64,000 nucleotides of DNA from Mytilus galloprovincialis (GCF_965363235.1 NC_134842.1:35052505-35116504), one strand, 5' to 3'. Positions 33,281 through 44,697 are shown, counted from the stretch's first letter. Notes: a model not told the origin generated them from the letters alone. Translations and numbers: made by a program.

Positions 33281-34099
33281 TCATGTCATTACCAGTGTTT
33301 ATAACATAATCGTTATTCATCATGCAAAATGCATTGAAATTTTTCAAATTCAGATATTTTCTGGAATCATGGTATACTGTTCACAATATTAGATATAATT
33401 TTGTTTCTTATTGCTTGTAATCATTTGCATTTCATGACATATCGAAATTCGTCTTCCTCATTTACAACAGGAAGTACAAATTAGTTAAACAATTTTAAAA
33501 ACATTCAGACGATGTCCTTTAAAAAAAAAAAAACACTTCTATTGCTATTCCTTATCAGAAAAAGAAGATACAAAATGTTTCTCAAAATTAAAAAGTGAAA
33601 AAAATTTCAGAAAACATTCTGCTTAATCTTATTACATGTAATTTGTTCTTATTAAGCATATTTTCAATTTGACCATACCATTTTCAAGCCATTTATAATT
33701 TGTTCTTGACATTTTCATTGTAAAGTTATATTCTAAAAAGATATCAATCTAATTTTTTTTAAATGTATACTTTTAATGTTTAATACCGGAATCTATCTAA
33801 AGATACTTTTCTATACAAGATCCGTAAGAGTTGCATCTCATTACCAATGCACACATTATATGAATTGGTAATTTTTTCCACACTTATATCTAACGACACT
33901 GAATAAACGTAAATATATGACAGTAGAATAACGACAGTTACACCATTAATTTCTAAAATATGCCAAAAAACGTCCTTCAACTATGAACAAAATCTACTAA
34001 AATATTATAAGTCGTTCTGACTTTTCACCAGGTACATACAGATGGAAAGTTGTGAATCTGCTTTAACTAATTAATTCAATATTATCATACATCAAACGT

Positions 34100-34525
34100 T
34101 GAAATAACACAAATGGCTGAATATCTGACATCAACAAATAACATAGAAGTCGCCGAATATCTGACATCAACAAATAACACAGATGTCTGAATATCTCATA
34201 TCAACAAATAACATAGATGTCGCTGAAAATATGACACCAACAAATACAAAAGATGTCGTTGAATATCTAGCATAAAAAAATAACATAAATGTCAGAATAT
34301 ATGACACCAACAAATACCATAGATATCTGAATATCTGACATCAACAAATAACATAGATTTCTGAATATCTGATACATGTATCAACAAATAACATAGATTT
34401 CTGAATATCTGATATCAACAAATAACATAGATTTCTGAGTATCTGACATCACCAAATAACATAACAGATGGCTCAATATATGACATCAACAAATAACAAA
34501 TTTGACTAAATAGATGACATCCAAA
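34100..34525. repeat. Degenerate minisatellite, about 33-bp unit
   Basis: About 12 copies of GAATATCTGACATCAACAAA plus TAACATAGATGTC-type spacer, with drift and indels. Noncoding. Confidence 0.85.
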
Positions 34526-34984
34526 ATAGGTAACTACATCAAAAAGCAAAGTGACCATCATCACAGAAACTTCTTTCTTCTCGTAATGATAAGTAAAATA
34601 TGTACAGGAAACCATCTCTTAATAATACCATTATTGCTGTTGACAAAAAACACATACAAATCAAAATTAATTGACTACCAGGAGATCGAGCCTATAATTT
34701 TGTTGAATCGTTTCATGTCAGTATTTGTGTTGTTTTTGTAGCGCACTGTGTGATTTATTTTCATTTGTCTAGTTTGCCGCATTATCTGTACGATTGTAGA
34801 TTTGTTTACCGGTTTTATTCTCCATATATGTCTTTTTTACATTGGTCAGTTCTGTTGTGTATATTTATATCTAATTGACCTTACAAATGGACAAACACGT
34901 CAAGGCGACTTGTTCAAATGAAGGACATCCGATACCAATTTGCAACACTTATTTATAACCATTATATGGTATAATACTGACTCT

Positions 34985-35255
34985 GAAAAATGTTCTGAAC
35001 AATTATCGCACTTCAATGGAAGCCAAATGGCGTTCCGTCTTATAAAATCTGATATTGGACATTGGAAATTTTATAATTGGGTAAAACATGTCTTATACAG
35101 TTTAACGGAGATTTTTCTTACAAACCAGTCAATTTCAATTATATCTTGTGTTTCGCTAATTAACAGAGACATGCTGTATACAGAACTGAACATTCTTAAC
35201 ATAAGGCAGCAATACAAGATCTATTTTGTATTTCATAAATGTGTGGTAACTCGTA
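34985..35255 (+). pseudogene. Possible LINE ORF2 C-terminal fragment
   Basis: An open stretch reads MAFRLIKSDIGHWKFYNWVK then HVLYSL...NQS...LINRDMLYTEL. The order NWxKxxLYSLG-W-NQ recalls the ORF2 region also present at 4380-4480 (NWLYLLKNELFLIGLGDVWY). Short and without a second domain, so only tentative. Confidence 0.4.
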
Positions 35256-35329
35256 TATCGTAATTTTAAAACTCATGGCCTTTTTATACTACGTTACTTT
35301 ATTTACATTGTGTATTAATAGAACAAATT

Positions 35330-35745
35330 TATTCGTTCAGTGTCTATTCACTTGTTTTAATATGTCTTTTGATTGAGTGAAGCCCTTTCACTTGATATGT
35401 TATTGTGTGTCTTTCTGTGTTGTGATGTATCACTATTGTTTCAGGTAAGGGTGACGGTTGGTACCTATCAAAACTTTTAAACCCGCTGCATTTGTTTGCA
35501 CCTATCCTAAGTGAGGAACCCGATGCTTAGTGGGTGTCGTTTGTTGGTGTGGTTCGTAAGTATTTCTCGTTTCTCGTTTCTCGTTATTTTATTTAGATTA
35601 GACTGTTAGTTTCCCCGTTTGAATGGTTTTACATTAGTCATTTATGGGGACCTTTATAACAATGCTCTGTGTTAAAGACCATACTTTGACATATAATGGT
35701 TAACTTTTACAAATTGTGATTTTGATGGAGAGTTGTACATCAGAG
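35330..35745 (+). repeat. Retroelement 3'-tail copy
   Basis: Full form of the tail seen at 6975 and 21830: GAGTGAAGCCCTTTCACTTG, CTGCATTTGTTTGCACCTAT, GGTGTCGTTTGTTGGTGTGG, and GATTTTGATGGAGAGTTGTAC. TTTCTCG is tandemly repeated near 35562-35585. Confidence 0.7.
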
Positions 35746-35789
35746 CGAGAAGAAGCAGAGTGTATGGAGCAATAAGAATGTTCGCTTGT

Positions 35790-36150
35790 CATGTTTAGGA
35801 ATTTTTGTCAGATTTTCAGAATCCTCTGGTTTTATCAATTTGAATGCCTTAAAAAAATTGCCCATTGACCCCCATTTTTCTTTTTAAAAATCTTTAACAT
35901 GTATAAAACTAAGTCATCTGTATTAAAAGTCTCATAAAATCCTTGTTATCTTTTAATAGTTTTTGAACACTTTAACTTGTCAATGATAAAGCTATGAAAA
36001 ATCAAGGGAGAACATTTTCCCGCCAAATTACAATTGCTTATATATCTCTAAAATAAGCACCTTGACCTATGTTTTTTGTTTGCTCTTTTGGTTTCTTTAA
36101 TAATCCCCTATCAATATATACTCGTGTTATGAAAAGCTTATTATTTTGAC
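35790..36150 (+). repeat. Copy of dispersed repeat family R1
   Basis: Shares TCTGGTTTTATC, CCCATTTTTCTTTTT, AAAATCCTTGTTATCTTTT and AAAAGCTTATTATTTT with 470-740 and the reverse of 47407-47795. Confidence 0.6.
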
Positions 36151-36224
36151 AAAATTACCATTTTGGGATAAAAAAAAAATACACGTTTATTTTCTGTTTA
36201 AAAATATGTTTGCTACACAGCACT

Positions 36225-36386
36225 CAGTGGCGGATGCAGGAATTTTCGAAAGGGGGGGTGCTAGCCCAGGGCAAAGGGGGGGTGCAGGGGGGTGCAAAAC
36301 ATATGTCCCGATTCCAAATGCATTGATCGGCCAAAATAAAGGGGGGGGTGCGGACCCCCGGAACCCCCCCTCTGGATCCGCCACTG
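36225..36386. mobile_element. Foldback MITE CAGTGGCGGATCCAG
   Basis: The ends CAGTGGCGGATGCAGG and (reversed) CAGTGGCGGATCCAG are flanked by GCACT on both sides. The body is G-rich then C-rich, able to fold back. Opposite-strand open frames here are artefacts of the palindrome. Confidence 0.8.
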
Positions 36387-36484
36387 GCACTGTTTCTGGT
36401 TTGGGTTTTGTTACATAACAGAAATTGTTTTTTTTTTGTCTCAGTTAGTGTAATTTGGTTGACGAATGAGTTCAGATTTAAATT

Positions 36485-36570
36485 ATAATCTGAAATAACT
36501 GCCTTTGAAGGCCAGTCTTATGTAGACGAAACGCGCGTCTGGCGTACTAAGTTATAATTCTGGTACCTTT
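36485..36570 (-). repeat. Dispersed mussel repeat (ACGCCAGACGCGCGTTTCGT)
   Basis: Minus strand reads AGGTACCAGAATTATAACTT, then ACGCCAGACGCGCGTTTCGT and CTACATAAGACTGG. A plus-strand copy is at 63600-63745. It lies about 160 bases upstream of the phospholipase start codon. Confidence 0.65.
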
Positions 36571-36730
36571 GATAACTATTATGAAATCAAAATGGGATTG
36601 GTTGCGAAATAGCCATTTCAAATTTTTATTTTGTTAAAATCTTAAAAGTCTGAGTGACCTGACACATATTTACATGTGACTCTTGTATGTCTTATCTCTG
36701 AAGAATTGATGATTATACGGTTGTTTGGAA

Positions 36731-36791
36731 ATGTCGATGTTGTCAGCTATCATCATAACTTTAATATACAATGCTTACTCTGTTGAATCAG
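36731..36791 (+). CDS. Phospholipase A2 exon 1 (signal peptide)
   Basis: The ATG at 36731 is followed by a hydrophobic stretch SAIIITLIYNAYSV and donor gtaatt; phase 1 fits exon 2. A signal peptide is expected for this family, which supports the exon despite its shortness. Confidence 0.8.
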
Positions 36792-39700
36792 GTAATTAAT
36801 ATGCTAGTTTTAGACAATATATTAATTTGCATAAGACATCCTTATGTTGCTTTTGGTCTTCCATTGTCACAACAAATAAATATTAAGCCTATCCTATCAT
36901 TTCCGTCTTAATTGTATAAACAATGAAACAATAATATTTACATTTGTTTATATTTGAATGACACGAAAACAAGGATATGTGGATATATGTCAATGAGACA
37001 ACAGACCAACGACACAAATGAAAAAAACCTGCATAAACAACAGAGACGGATTTTTTGACTTTTCCTATAATCAGTAATGGACACGTGCTTTTCACCATAA
37101 GTTTTCACTTGCTTTTCTCCATAAGTTTTCACTTACTTTTCACCATAAGTTTTTATTTGCTTTTCACCATACGTTTTCACTTGCTTTTCACCACAAGATT
37201 TCACTTGCTTTTCACCATAAGTTGACACTTGCTTTTCACCATAAGTTGACACTTACCAGAAGTTGACACTTGCTTTTCACCAATTTCTGACACTTACCTT
37301 TTATTTGTTGTTGACGCTTGTCTTTCATGATTCCTTCATCATAACAGGTAAGTTAGCATGGTTGGAGACCCCATATGGTAATGGTAAACATGCGATAGAA
37401 GTTACAGATGGTAGTTTCTTCATCAGTGCTTTAGCCTCACGGTCTGATGGTCTACTGTCTTGCAGCTTGACGGAGGACAAAGAGAAAGCCATGGATTTAT
37501 TGCTGAATACCAATCCCATGACAATAGAAATCGGTGAGTAACATAATAAATTAAGCAGTTTTCATAAGTTTAAAGCTGAAGGACATGGGCGGGATATTAA
37601 CTTGATTGTCACTGTAGAAGAAGGAAAAGTTACGATAGGAAAGTAAAATTTAGCAGATTACATTGCCCCTAAAATTGACCTATACATTTAGAGAATATCA
37701 AACCGTCATGTAAGAGACTACTTTGTCGATGGAGGGCGGGAAATTTGGATAGCCAATGCGGAAAGTTGTCCTACAATAGGAATGAGCAAAGAGTTGATGC
37801 AGAGATTGCTACCACCAAGACAGAGCACATGGCACTTTCAACACGAAAGATATTGAATGGCTTTGTATTAGGCAACCTTCAGAGCGCCCTCCCAGCTAGC
37901 GTATTAGTCTTACTCACGGACTAGGTATCTTTAAGTCTGTGCGCAAAAAGGGGCATACCATTTCCAAGTAGTCTTAATGCTATAGGGAGATATCCTATGT
38001 TTTGATCTAGCTACAATTTTTTAGTATTGTCTTTGTATTTAAAAGACTGCTTTTCTCAATATACTGCTAAAATTTACCCCAAGGAACTTACTTTAAATAA
38101 ATCAAATTTATACGGTAATAACTGTCCTTTCCTGGATTCAGATATTTTGGTTTTAAACGGGAAACTACACACTAAAATTAACGACAAAAAGAGACGATTT
38201 TCGTTCCCTATTATTAATTTTCCATTTTTAGATGGTGATGATCTTACGGTGTTTATATTTTACAGCTCGTTCGCTATGCCCGTGTCTGTTTTGACGTTTT
38301 TGATTTTAACTAACGCAATCTATGTATTACGGGTAAATGATTAAACCAGGGATATCGTTACCATAAATAACTAGAAACCTTTACTAAATTTTTCCATAGA
38401 TATAAAGATTTGTTTTTGAAGTTTGATTGCACCTGTAGAAAACTTATTTCAAACGGGATAGCACATCCTCATTTTTACGGAAATGTTGTTAACCGTGCCC
38501 GGATATTTAGAAATGATCCTAGTAAGCTTATCGACCCTTTAAATAATTTTATTCTAAAAGGTTACCAATATAACACTGTAATAAGATTATTGAATATTGT
38601 TTTTATTGGTATAAATATTGATTTTGTTATCAGTTAATCAAAAGCAAACTAAATATTAGTAGTATGTTATTTACATATACACATTCATGGATTTACAATC
38701 TGTCGATATCTGTAACTTGGCATTGCACAAGGTCATTGTTTTCTCTGACTGTTTATGACTTCTATACACTAAATCCATTGGATGTTAAATGTGTACGGAT
38801 TGATTGTTTAGTTTTAGATTCATGATTGTTTTATTAGCTGTTAGTGGCTTTGAATTAGCTGTCAGATAACTGTGAGTACTCTCAGATCTGTTCCTAGTGT
38901 CTTTTTGTTGTCGGGATGTACAAGTACCCGGCTACGTCCACTTATATTTTTGTCCATTTGATGAGTTAAGCCTTTTCAACTGATTTTTATAGTTCGTTTC
39001 TATGTTGTACTGTTATACCACTGTCCCAGGTTGGGGAGGATTGGGATCCCGCTTACATGTTTAACCCCGCCACATTATTTATGTATTTGCCTGGCCCAAG
39101 ACAGGAGCCTGTAATTCAGTGGTTGTCGTTTGTTTGTGTGTTTTTATTTGTTTATCGTTCATTTTTGTTTTATATAAATAAGGCCTTTAGTTTTCTCGTT
39201 TGAATTGTTTTACATTGTCATATCGGGGCCTTTTATAGCTGACTATGCGGTATGGGCTTTGCTCATTGTTGAAGGCCGTTCGGTGACCTATAGCTGATAA
39301 TATCTGTGTCATTTTGGTCTCTTGTGGACAGTTGTCTCATTGGCAATCATACCACATCTTCTTTTTTATATTTACTTATTGAATACATAATTAATTTAAA
39401 ATATGACCATGTCTAACTAACTTATCAAAATGACAGGAGAAAAGGGTAAAATGGACATGTGGAAGAGGTGTATTTCAAAAGAAGTGACCAGCCCACACTT
39501 TGTGAAGAGGAATGGAATAGACGGAACAGGAGTTCCGTTCACCCCCGAGAAAACAGGAGACCCAGCTGGACATAAGCTTGACCTAGCTATCTTCCCAGGA
39601 ACTAAGTGGTGTGGACTGGACAATGTAGCTTCTAGTTATAATGATCTCGGTAAGAACTAAGTGGTGTGGACTGGACAATGTAGCGTCTAGTTATAATGAT

Positions 39701-42392
39701 CTGGGTAAGAACTAAGTGGTGTGGACTGGACAAAGTAGTTTCTAGTTATAATGATCTCGGTAAGAACTAAGTGGTGTGGACTGAACAATGTAGCTTCGAG
39801 TTATAATGATCTCGGTAAGAATTAAGTGGTGTGGACTGGACAATGTAGCTTCTAGTTATAATGATCTCGGTAAGAACTTAGTGGTGTGGACTGGACAATG
39901 TAGCTTCTAGTTATAATGATCATGGTAAGAACTAAGTGGTGTGGACTGGACAATGTAGCTTCTAGTTATCTAGTTATAATGATCTCGGTAAGAACTAAGT
40001 GGTGTGGACTCGGCAATGTAGCCTCTAGTTATAATGATCTAAGTAAGAACTAAGTGGTGTGGACGGGACAATGTAGCTTCTAGTTATCTAGTTATAATGA
40101 TCTCGGTAAGAACTAAGTGGTGTGGACTGGACAATGTAGCCTCTAGTTATAATGATCTGGGTAAGAACCAAGTGGTGTGGACTGGACAATGTAGCTTCTA
40201 GTTATAATGATCTGGGTAAGAACTAAGTGGTGTGGACTGGACAATGTTGCTTCTAGTTATCTAGTTATAATGATCTCGGTAAGAACTAAGTGGTGTGGAC
40301 TGGGCAATGTAGGCTCTAGTTATAATGATCTGAGTAAGAACTAAGTGGTGTGGACTGGACAATGTAGCTTCTAGTTATAATGATCTCGGTAAGAACTAAG
40401 TGGTGTGGACTGGACAATGTAGCCTCTAGTTATAATGATCTGGGTAAGAACAAAGTGGTGTGGACTGGACAATGTAGCTTCTAGTTATAATGATCTGGGT
40501 AAGAACTAAGTGGTGTGGACTGGAAAATGTAGCTACCAGTTATAATGATCTGGGTAAGACAGTAATAAAACACATAAAAGTCAGCAAAGTATTAGTACAA
40601 TAGTAGACACTTTGCGGTTTAAACTTTTCTAAATGTCAATCCAATGACATCAAGGGCAGTCCATCAGTTTTGAACTGAAAAATATACTAGACACATTCAT
40701 TTCTCTCAAAGAGTCGAAAATGTAAATGAAATCTTAGGTCACCCATTTTGGTTGCGTTGGTTTGACTACGATATTAAAAAGAATCATATTGCCAGAATGT
40801 AGGAATAATTTTCTTTTCATATTTTTTATTCAGGAAAATATAAGAATACAGATATGTGTTGTCGTGACCACGATCATTGTCCGTATTTCTTGGACCATTT
40901 TGCTGAGAAATATCACCTTAGAAATCCATACCCCTGGACTATTAGTCACTGTGATTGTGACACTGGACTATTTAACTGTCTAAAGGTATGACTTGTAGCA
41001 ACTTTGTTTTAGAAGTACATTTCACTTAAGGGGGATATATATGCAATACTAGAAAATACATATAGAATCATATTCAAAACAGTGTGGCTGTGACTATTGA
41101 TTGGCGACCTAAATTATCCCATTGACTGGGACAGATTGTGTGAATGTTTGTCTGTAACGACCACTGCTCACTATGTACTTTTTAATGACACTTAAACTGT
41201 GGGGTCACCAAAGGTTCTCAACACATAAATAAAGTTATTCGAAAAACTAATCAGGAATAACACGATGTTTTGATTTATACCAATAATATAAATCAAAATA
41301 TAAAGGTTATTCCTGATTAATTTTTCGAGTTTTTTATTATTAAAGGCGTTAAGAACCTTTGATGACCCCACGGTTTAAATTCTATAATAAGTAAGTAGTG
41401 AGCAGTGGTCGTTACAGACATACGTTCACCTAATATGTCCCAGTCAATAGGATAATTTAGGTCGTCAATCAATGGCCACAGCCACACTGTTTTGAATATG
41501 ATTCTATCAGAGAGTTTAAATCGGCATATCGTTTCGAGGACTGCAAATAATCGTGGCACACAGTATTAAAATATAAAGAATCAATCGATGGTGAAACGAT
41601 CTGTTAAATTTTATATGTCATTGATTGATTACTAAAACGTTCAGTGGCAAATATGTCATGCATGTTATAGGAAACGGGTTTATGATGAAGGTCTCGTATA
41701 CCTTTTCCAAAATCTCCTGGAGCCAATGAATAAGGTGAAATGTTTTCAAAATTACCACAACTTTATCACATGCAACTAACATGAATCTAAATGATCCTGT
41801 ATACGTCATCGTTGCACACGTGTATGTTTAACATACTAGTAGTAAAGTCGTCAGTTATTCCCTTACTTAGTGGAAAACTACAAATATTCACGATTTAGAT
41901 GTTGCTGAACGCATTATTCTGGTAAAAAGACAAGTAAAACTAGGTGCATGGTTGGTGCGTTTCTTACTTCATGTTTCCCATGCTCTATACATCTGATATG
42001 CAAAACTTTTGATAAAACGAGTTAAAAAGAAAAATACAAAACATAAGGTATGAGCAAAAAAAAAAAATCAACAACAAACAACAACAACAGCTCACGTTTT
42101 TTTTTTCATAATATGATTTACGGTTTCTGGTTACAAAAGTATTGAAATAATTTTCTTTTTGGTAAAATACACAAACGTGTTTGTTTATCCACAGAAAATT
42201 AACACTACAACATCAAATGAAGTTGGAGAAATGTTCTTTGGTCTCCTGAATGTGAAATGTATCAAGTTTGAACAGGGGCAATACTGCGCTAAAGAGCATT
42301 GGTCAAAACTGTGGTGCGAAGAAACGGCAAGTGGAGAAAAGGCGGTATTACACTCGTTTCCATATAAATGGGCAGACGATGTAGTTGGATAA
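36731..42392 (+). CDS. Secreted group III phospholipase A2 (five exons, 269 residues)
   Basis: Family role: calcium-dependent hydrolysis of the sn-2 ester of phospholipids outside the cell. Joined exons are 36731-36791, 37348-37533, 39437-39649, 40834-40985 and 42195-42392; 810 nt with consistent phases and a stop. Residues 1-20 form a signal peptide (MSMLSAIIITLIYNAYSVES). Residues 21-130 are a pro/N-terminal extension. The calcium loop FPGTKWCG is at 135-142 and the active site CCRDHDHC at 162-169 (His166, Asp167). ISHCDCD and the Cys-containing C-terminal lobe follow. All these are bee-venom-type (group III) features, as in non-venomous animals too; a digestive or immune role is inference. 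AATAAA is at 42435. Introns hold repeats. Confidence 0.92.
37087..37295. repeat. Minisatellite, about 25-bp unit, in phospholipase intron 1
   Basis: Seven to eight units of CACTTGCTTTTCACCATAAG plus a TTTT or TTGA spacer. Ends about 50 bases before exon 2. Confidence 0.85.
37348..37533 (+). CDS. Phospholipase A2 exon 2 (N-terminal extension)
   Basis: 186 nt between acceptor acag and donor gtgagt. It encodes KLAWLETPYGNGKHAIEVTD, then LLSCSLTEDKEKAMDLL. No catalytic residues. The phases match exons 1 and 3. Confidence 0.85.
37980..38640 (+). pseudogene. Penelope-like-type reverse-transcriptase C-terminal remnant
   Basis: In one frame: IYPKELTLNKSNLYGNNCPF, GKLHTKI and FSFPIINFPFLDGD (38090-38240). 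After frame damage: FDCTCRKLISNGIAHPHFYG and DPSKLIDPLN...NTVIRLLNI (38420-38630). The order (hydrophobic LDxxxxxxxGKLxTKxYDKRDDF-like strand, then a helical tail) recalls the end of RTs in Penelope-like elements. The family name is from memory and tentative. Frameshifts and internal loss show it is dead. Located in intron 2 of the phospholipase gene, same strand. Confidence 0.6.
38641..39370 (+). repeat. 3' untranslated tail of the same retroelement
   Basis: Directly follows the RT remnant. Carries TGTACAAGTACCCGGCTACG, GCCTGGCCCAAGACAGGAGC and GGGCTTTGCTCATTGTTGAA and ends ...CATACCACATCTTCTTTTT. Truncated copies at 5937 and elsewhere share the end. Confidence 0.7.
39437..39649 (+). CDS. 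Phospholipase A2 exon 3 (calcium loop)
   Basis: 213 nt from acceptor acag to donor gtaaga. It ends with HKLDLAIFPGTKWCG and DNVASSYNDL, the calcium-binding loop. The last 49 nt of the exon plus the donor form the first unit of the array at 39601-40559. Reading past the first donor meets an in-frame TAA after three more codons (G-K-N), so only the first donor gives a full enzyme. Confidence 0.9.
39601..40559 (+). repeat. Minisatellite of duplicated exon end plus splice donor (17 units)
   Basis: Unit starts at 39601, 39656, 39711, 39766, 39821, 39876, 39931, 39994, 40049, 40112, 40167, 40222, 40285, 40340, 40395, 40450 and 40505. Fourteen units are 55 bp. Three are 63 bp, with an 8-bp duplication around CTAGTTAT. 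Each unit is ACTAAGTGGTGTGGACTGGA, then CAATGTAGCTTCTAGTTATA, then ATGATCTCGGTAAGA; the first is the real 3' end of exon 3 with its donor. Nearly all copies keep GTAAGA, so the intron opens with a ladder of decoy 5' splice sites. Confidence 0.95.
40834..40985 (+). CDS. Phospholipase A2 exon 4 (active site)
   Basis: 152 nt. Carries TDMCCRDHDHCPYF with the catalytic His-Asp pair, then WTISHCDCD and NCLK; donor gtatga, end phase 0. Confidence 0.95.
41062..41508. repeat. Long imperfect inverted repeat in phospholipase intron 4
   Basis: Arms of about 200 bp: AGAATCATATTCAAAACAGT and GTGGCTGTG at the left against the reverse complement at the right. Further in, TAACGACCACTGCTCAC, GGGGTCA and TTCGAAAAACTAATCAGGAA pair similarly around a centre near 41290. 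A foldback element; an open frame on its minus strand is an artefact. Confidence 0.75.
42195..42392 (+). CDS. Phospholipase A2 exon 5 (C-terminus and stop)
   Basis: 198 nt from acceptor acag to TAA. It encodes MFFGLLNVKCIKFEQGQYC and then WCEETASGEKAV; the FxxLxxKCxKxE block is typical of the group III C-terminal region. Confidence 0.9.
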   Translation, partial: KINTTTSNEVGEMFFGLLNVKCIKFEQGQYCAKEHWSKLWCEETASGEKAVLHSFPYKWADDVVG

Positions 42393-43795
42393 GATGAAAG
42401 ATGTAAAAAACTAAATATTTCATGCTTTTTAACGAATAAACAAATCCAGCTTTTATACGTCACAATTATATGAATGATTTCGTTACACTTGACGAAAAAG
42501 GATTTGATCAAACTATATATTCAATACATCAGTTCTCTCTGTGGTCCTCAAACATTCAATCCCTAGTGGAATACAATACCCGCCTCCTCAGTAAATTTCA
42601 GCAACTTGTTTAAATATCTTTATTTTCAAAAAAAATGCAACACATGTGTTGCGGATGAGGTATCTTAGATGTTTGTGTTCAATGGGACTCAACTACATTT
42701 TCTCATAAATTAAATAAAAGGGGGAGGGCTAAACAAGATTTGATTCCCCGGAAGCAAAGAGTCTTTACATCTATTAACGTTTTGTTTTTTGTTGTAGTTA
42801 AATGAAACTATTTCTAAGCGGATTAGTTTATTTGACACACCACTTTATTTTTGACAGGCAAACTTGAAAGTTAAGGTTCCCTAGAGGAATAATCTACAAT
42901 GAGTTTTTACTATCTGCTTTCCGATCTCAGAGTTTATTCTTTTAAGTGTTGACGATTGTGGTAGTGAATAGGGTAAACGATATTTGAAGAAATCAGCAAC
43001 TTAAGTAAGCACAATCCTGTTTGGTCACCTACTTCTAAAACAATGACCGGTAATGCCATAGCTAATTACCAATAAACAAAAAAATCGGACATTTTAAGTT
43101 GAGTGGTCTCCAATAAATTTGAATGATAACTTTGCAAATTAAGCCATGTGACGCAATCTGCATATGTATGTCAGTCAACAGACTGAAACCTATTAAATTC
43201 GTAACCACAGAAGTCCTTCCACTAAGCCAGCAGCTATTTGTCATTCCAACAAAGCACCTTTTATTCTTCTATCAATAGCAACCCAATATATATGCTAATT
43301 AATGACTCTTGATATGCGCCGTATTTATACAATATAATAAGTTTGGAAGCAAAAATCAATTCGTCTATTAGTTTTTCCTCTCAAGTGACGGAATCTTATT
43401 TGTAAAAACATGGCTTGTTCTTCGACAGAAATTATGAGTTAATTCTATAAACAACCAGAACAGCTATCTGTGATAAGGTAATGGTAAATAGCCAGTCCAG
43501 TTATACATTTAACCTTTAAGACGTTCTGTAAATGATTTTATAGAAGGATTACCCCGGACAAATATTATTTATGTTTGATATGACATTTTAAAAATGGCGC
43601 TTATGTAGATAACAATGTTTTAATTGTAATTTGGCTTCCAACCATAGAAATGTAACCATTATACTACGCCCACTGACCATTTAGTTGTGATTGTGTCAGA
43701 CCGTCTCGTTATGTTCAACATTTGACAATCGCGTTGTTTTTGGACTGCTTTTGTGTTTTATAGCGTTTTACATATTTTTTTCATAGAACTTATAC
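42393..43795. other. Intergenic downstream of phospholipase A2
   Basis: 3' UTR with AATAAA at 42435-42440, then AT-rich DNA in which I recognise no gene or repeat family. Confidence 0.5.
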
Positions 43796-43799
43796 AGCG

Positions 43800-44535
43800 T
43801 TACAGAAATAAAAAGATGTTGTATGATTGCCAATGGGGCAACTCACCATTAGAGACAAAATGATTAAAGGTCAACATTAATATACATCTAAGCTGAAAAT
43901 TGTCCTCTTACGTTTTACCATGATCAACAACAACTTGTGGTATATACATCAGTTAGACATCGACCCAACGACCGAAAACCAACATACATCTAGAGGTCAA
44001 CATAAGATCTGCGACAGTACACATTTATTTATAATGTGCTAGGTCATCCCGTGTCCAGAAAAGTTAAAAAAAAGATTTGATATATTTGCTACTAATAAAC
44101 AAATTTCCAAATCCAACGGATGTTTGTATATGCCAATTAAGGATGAACATAATGTTATCGACGGCATCACGAGTCGGGTGACCGTTATGGAATAACCGTT
44201 TCACAGATGATGTTCCTTATATCGTAACTGCAATCCACTTCCCATTTTCAACACGAATGTGACCTACCAAATTAGTCTACTTACTGGGTTTGTAATTACA
44301 TGAGCAACACGATGGGTGCCACATGTGGAGCAGGATCTGCTTACCCTTCCGGAGCAGTTTTTGGTGGGGTTCGTGTTGCTTAGTCTTCAGTTTTTCTCTG
44401 TTGTGTCTTATATACTATTATTTGTTTGTTTGTCTTTTTGTTTTTTAGCCATGACGTTGTCAGTTTATTTTCGATCTATGAGTTTGACTGTCCCTCTTGT
44501 ATTTTCGCCCCTCATCTACCATCTAGTTTTTATTT
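43800..44535 (+). repeat. Retroelement 3' region, degenerate
   Basis: Contains GGGTGACCGTTATGGAATAA (the DRYGI end of the RT ORF, as at 50210-50240 on the minus strand), then ATCTGCTTACCCTTCCGGAG, GGTGGGGTTCGTGTTGCTTA and CCATGACGTTGTCAGTTTAT. Same family as the tails at 7450 and 49860 (reverse). The 73-codon open frame across it is repeat-derived. Confidence 0.6.
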
Positions 44536-44697
44536 AATGAATGGCTATTATCTATTTTGAATTTATTGAACCATAAAACTAATTTTTGACTCTTTACATT
44601 GAATAATCCGCGAAGCGGATTATGTCAAATGTGAAGAGTCAAAAATTAGTTTTATTGTTCAATAAAATCAAAATAAATTATTGCCATTCATTATAAA
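44536..44697. repeat. Near-perfect 160-bp palindrome
   Basis: Arms of about 78-80 bp: AATGAATGGC...ATTGAACCATAAAACTAATT...GACTCTT and its reverse complement, around a CCGCGAAGCGG centre near 44610-44620. Noncoding; probably a complete foldback MITE. Confidence 0.8.

Noticed and set aside
36146..36418. Overlapping Gly- and Pro-rich open frames on both strands
   Set aside because: They lie across the CAGTGGCGGATCCAG foldback with G and C runs; a palindrome gives open frames on both strands.
44316..44537. 73-codon hydrophobic open frame resembling 49769-49984 on the other strand
   Set aside because: Both are the same dispersed retroelement tail; no protein family recognised.
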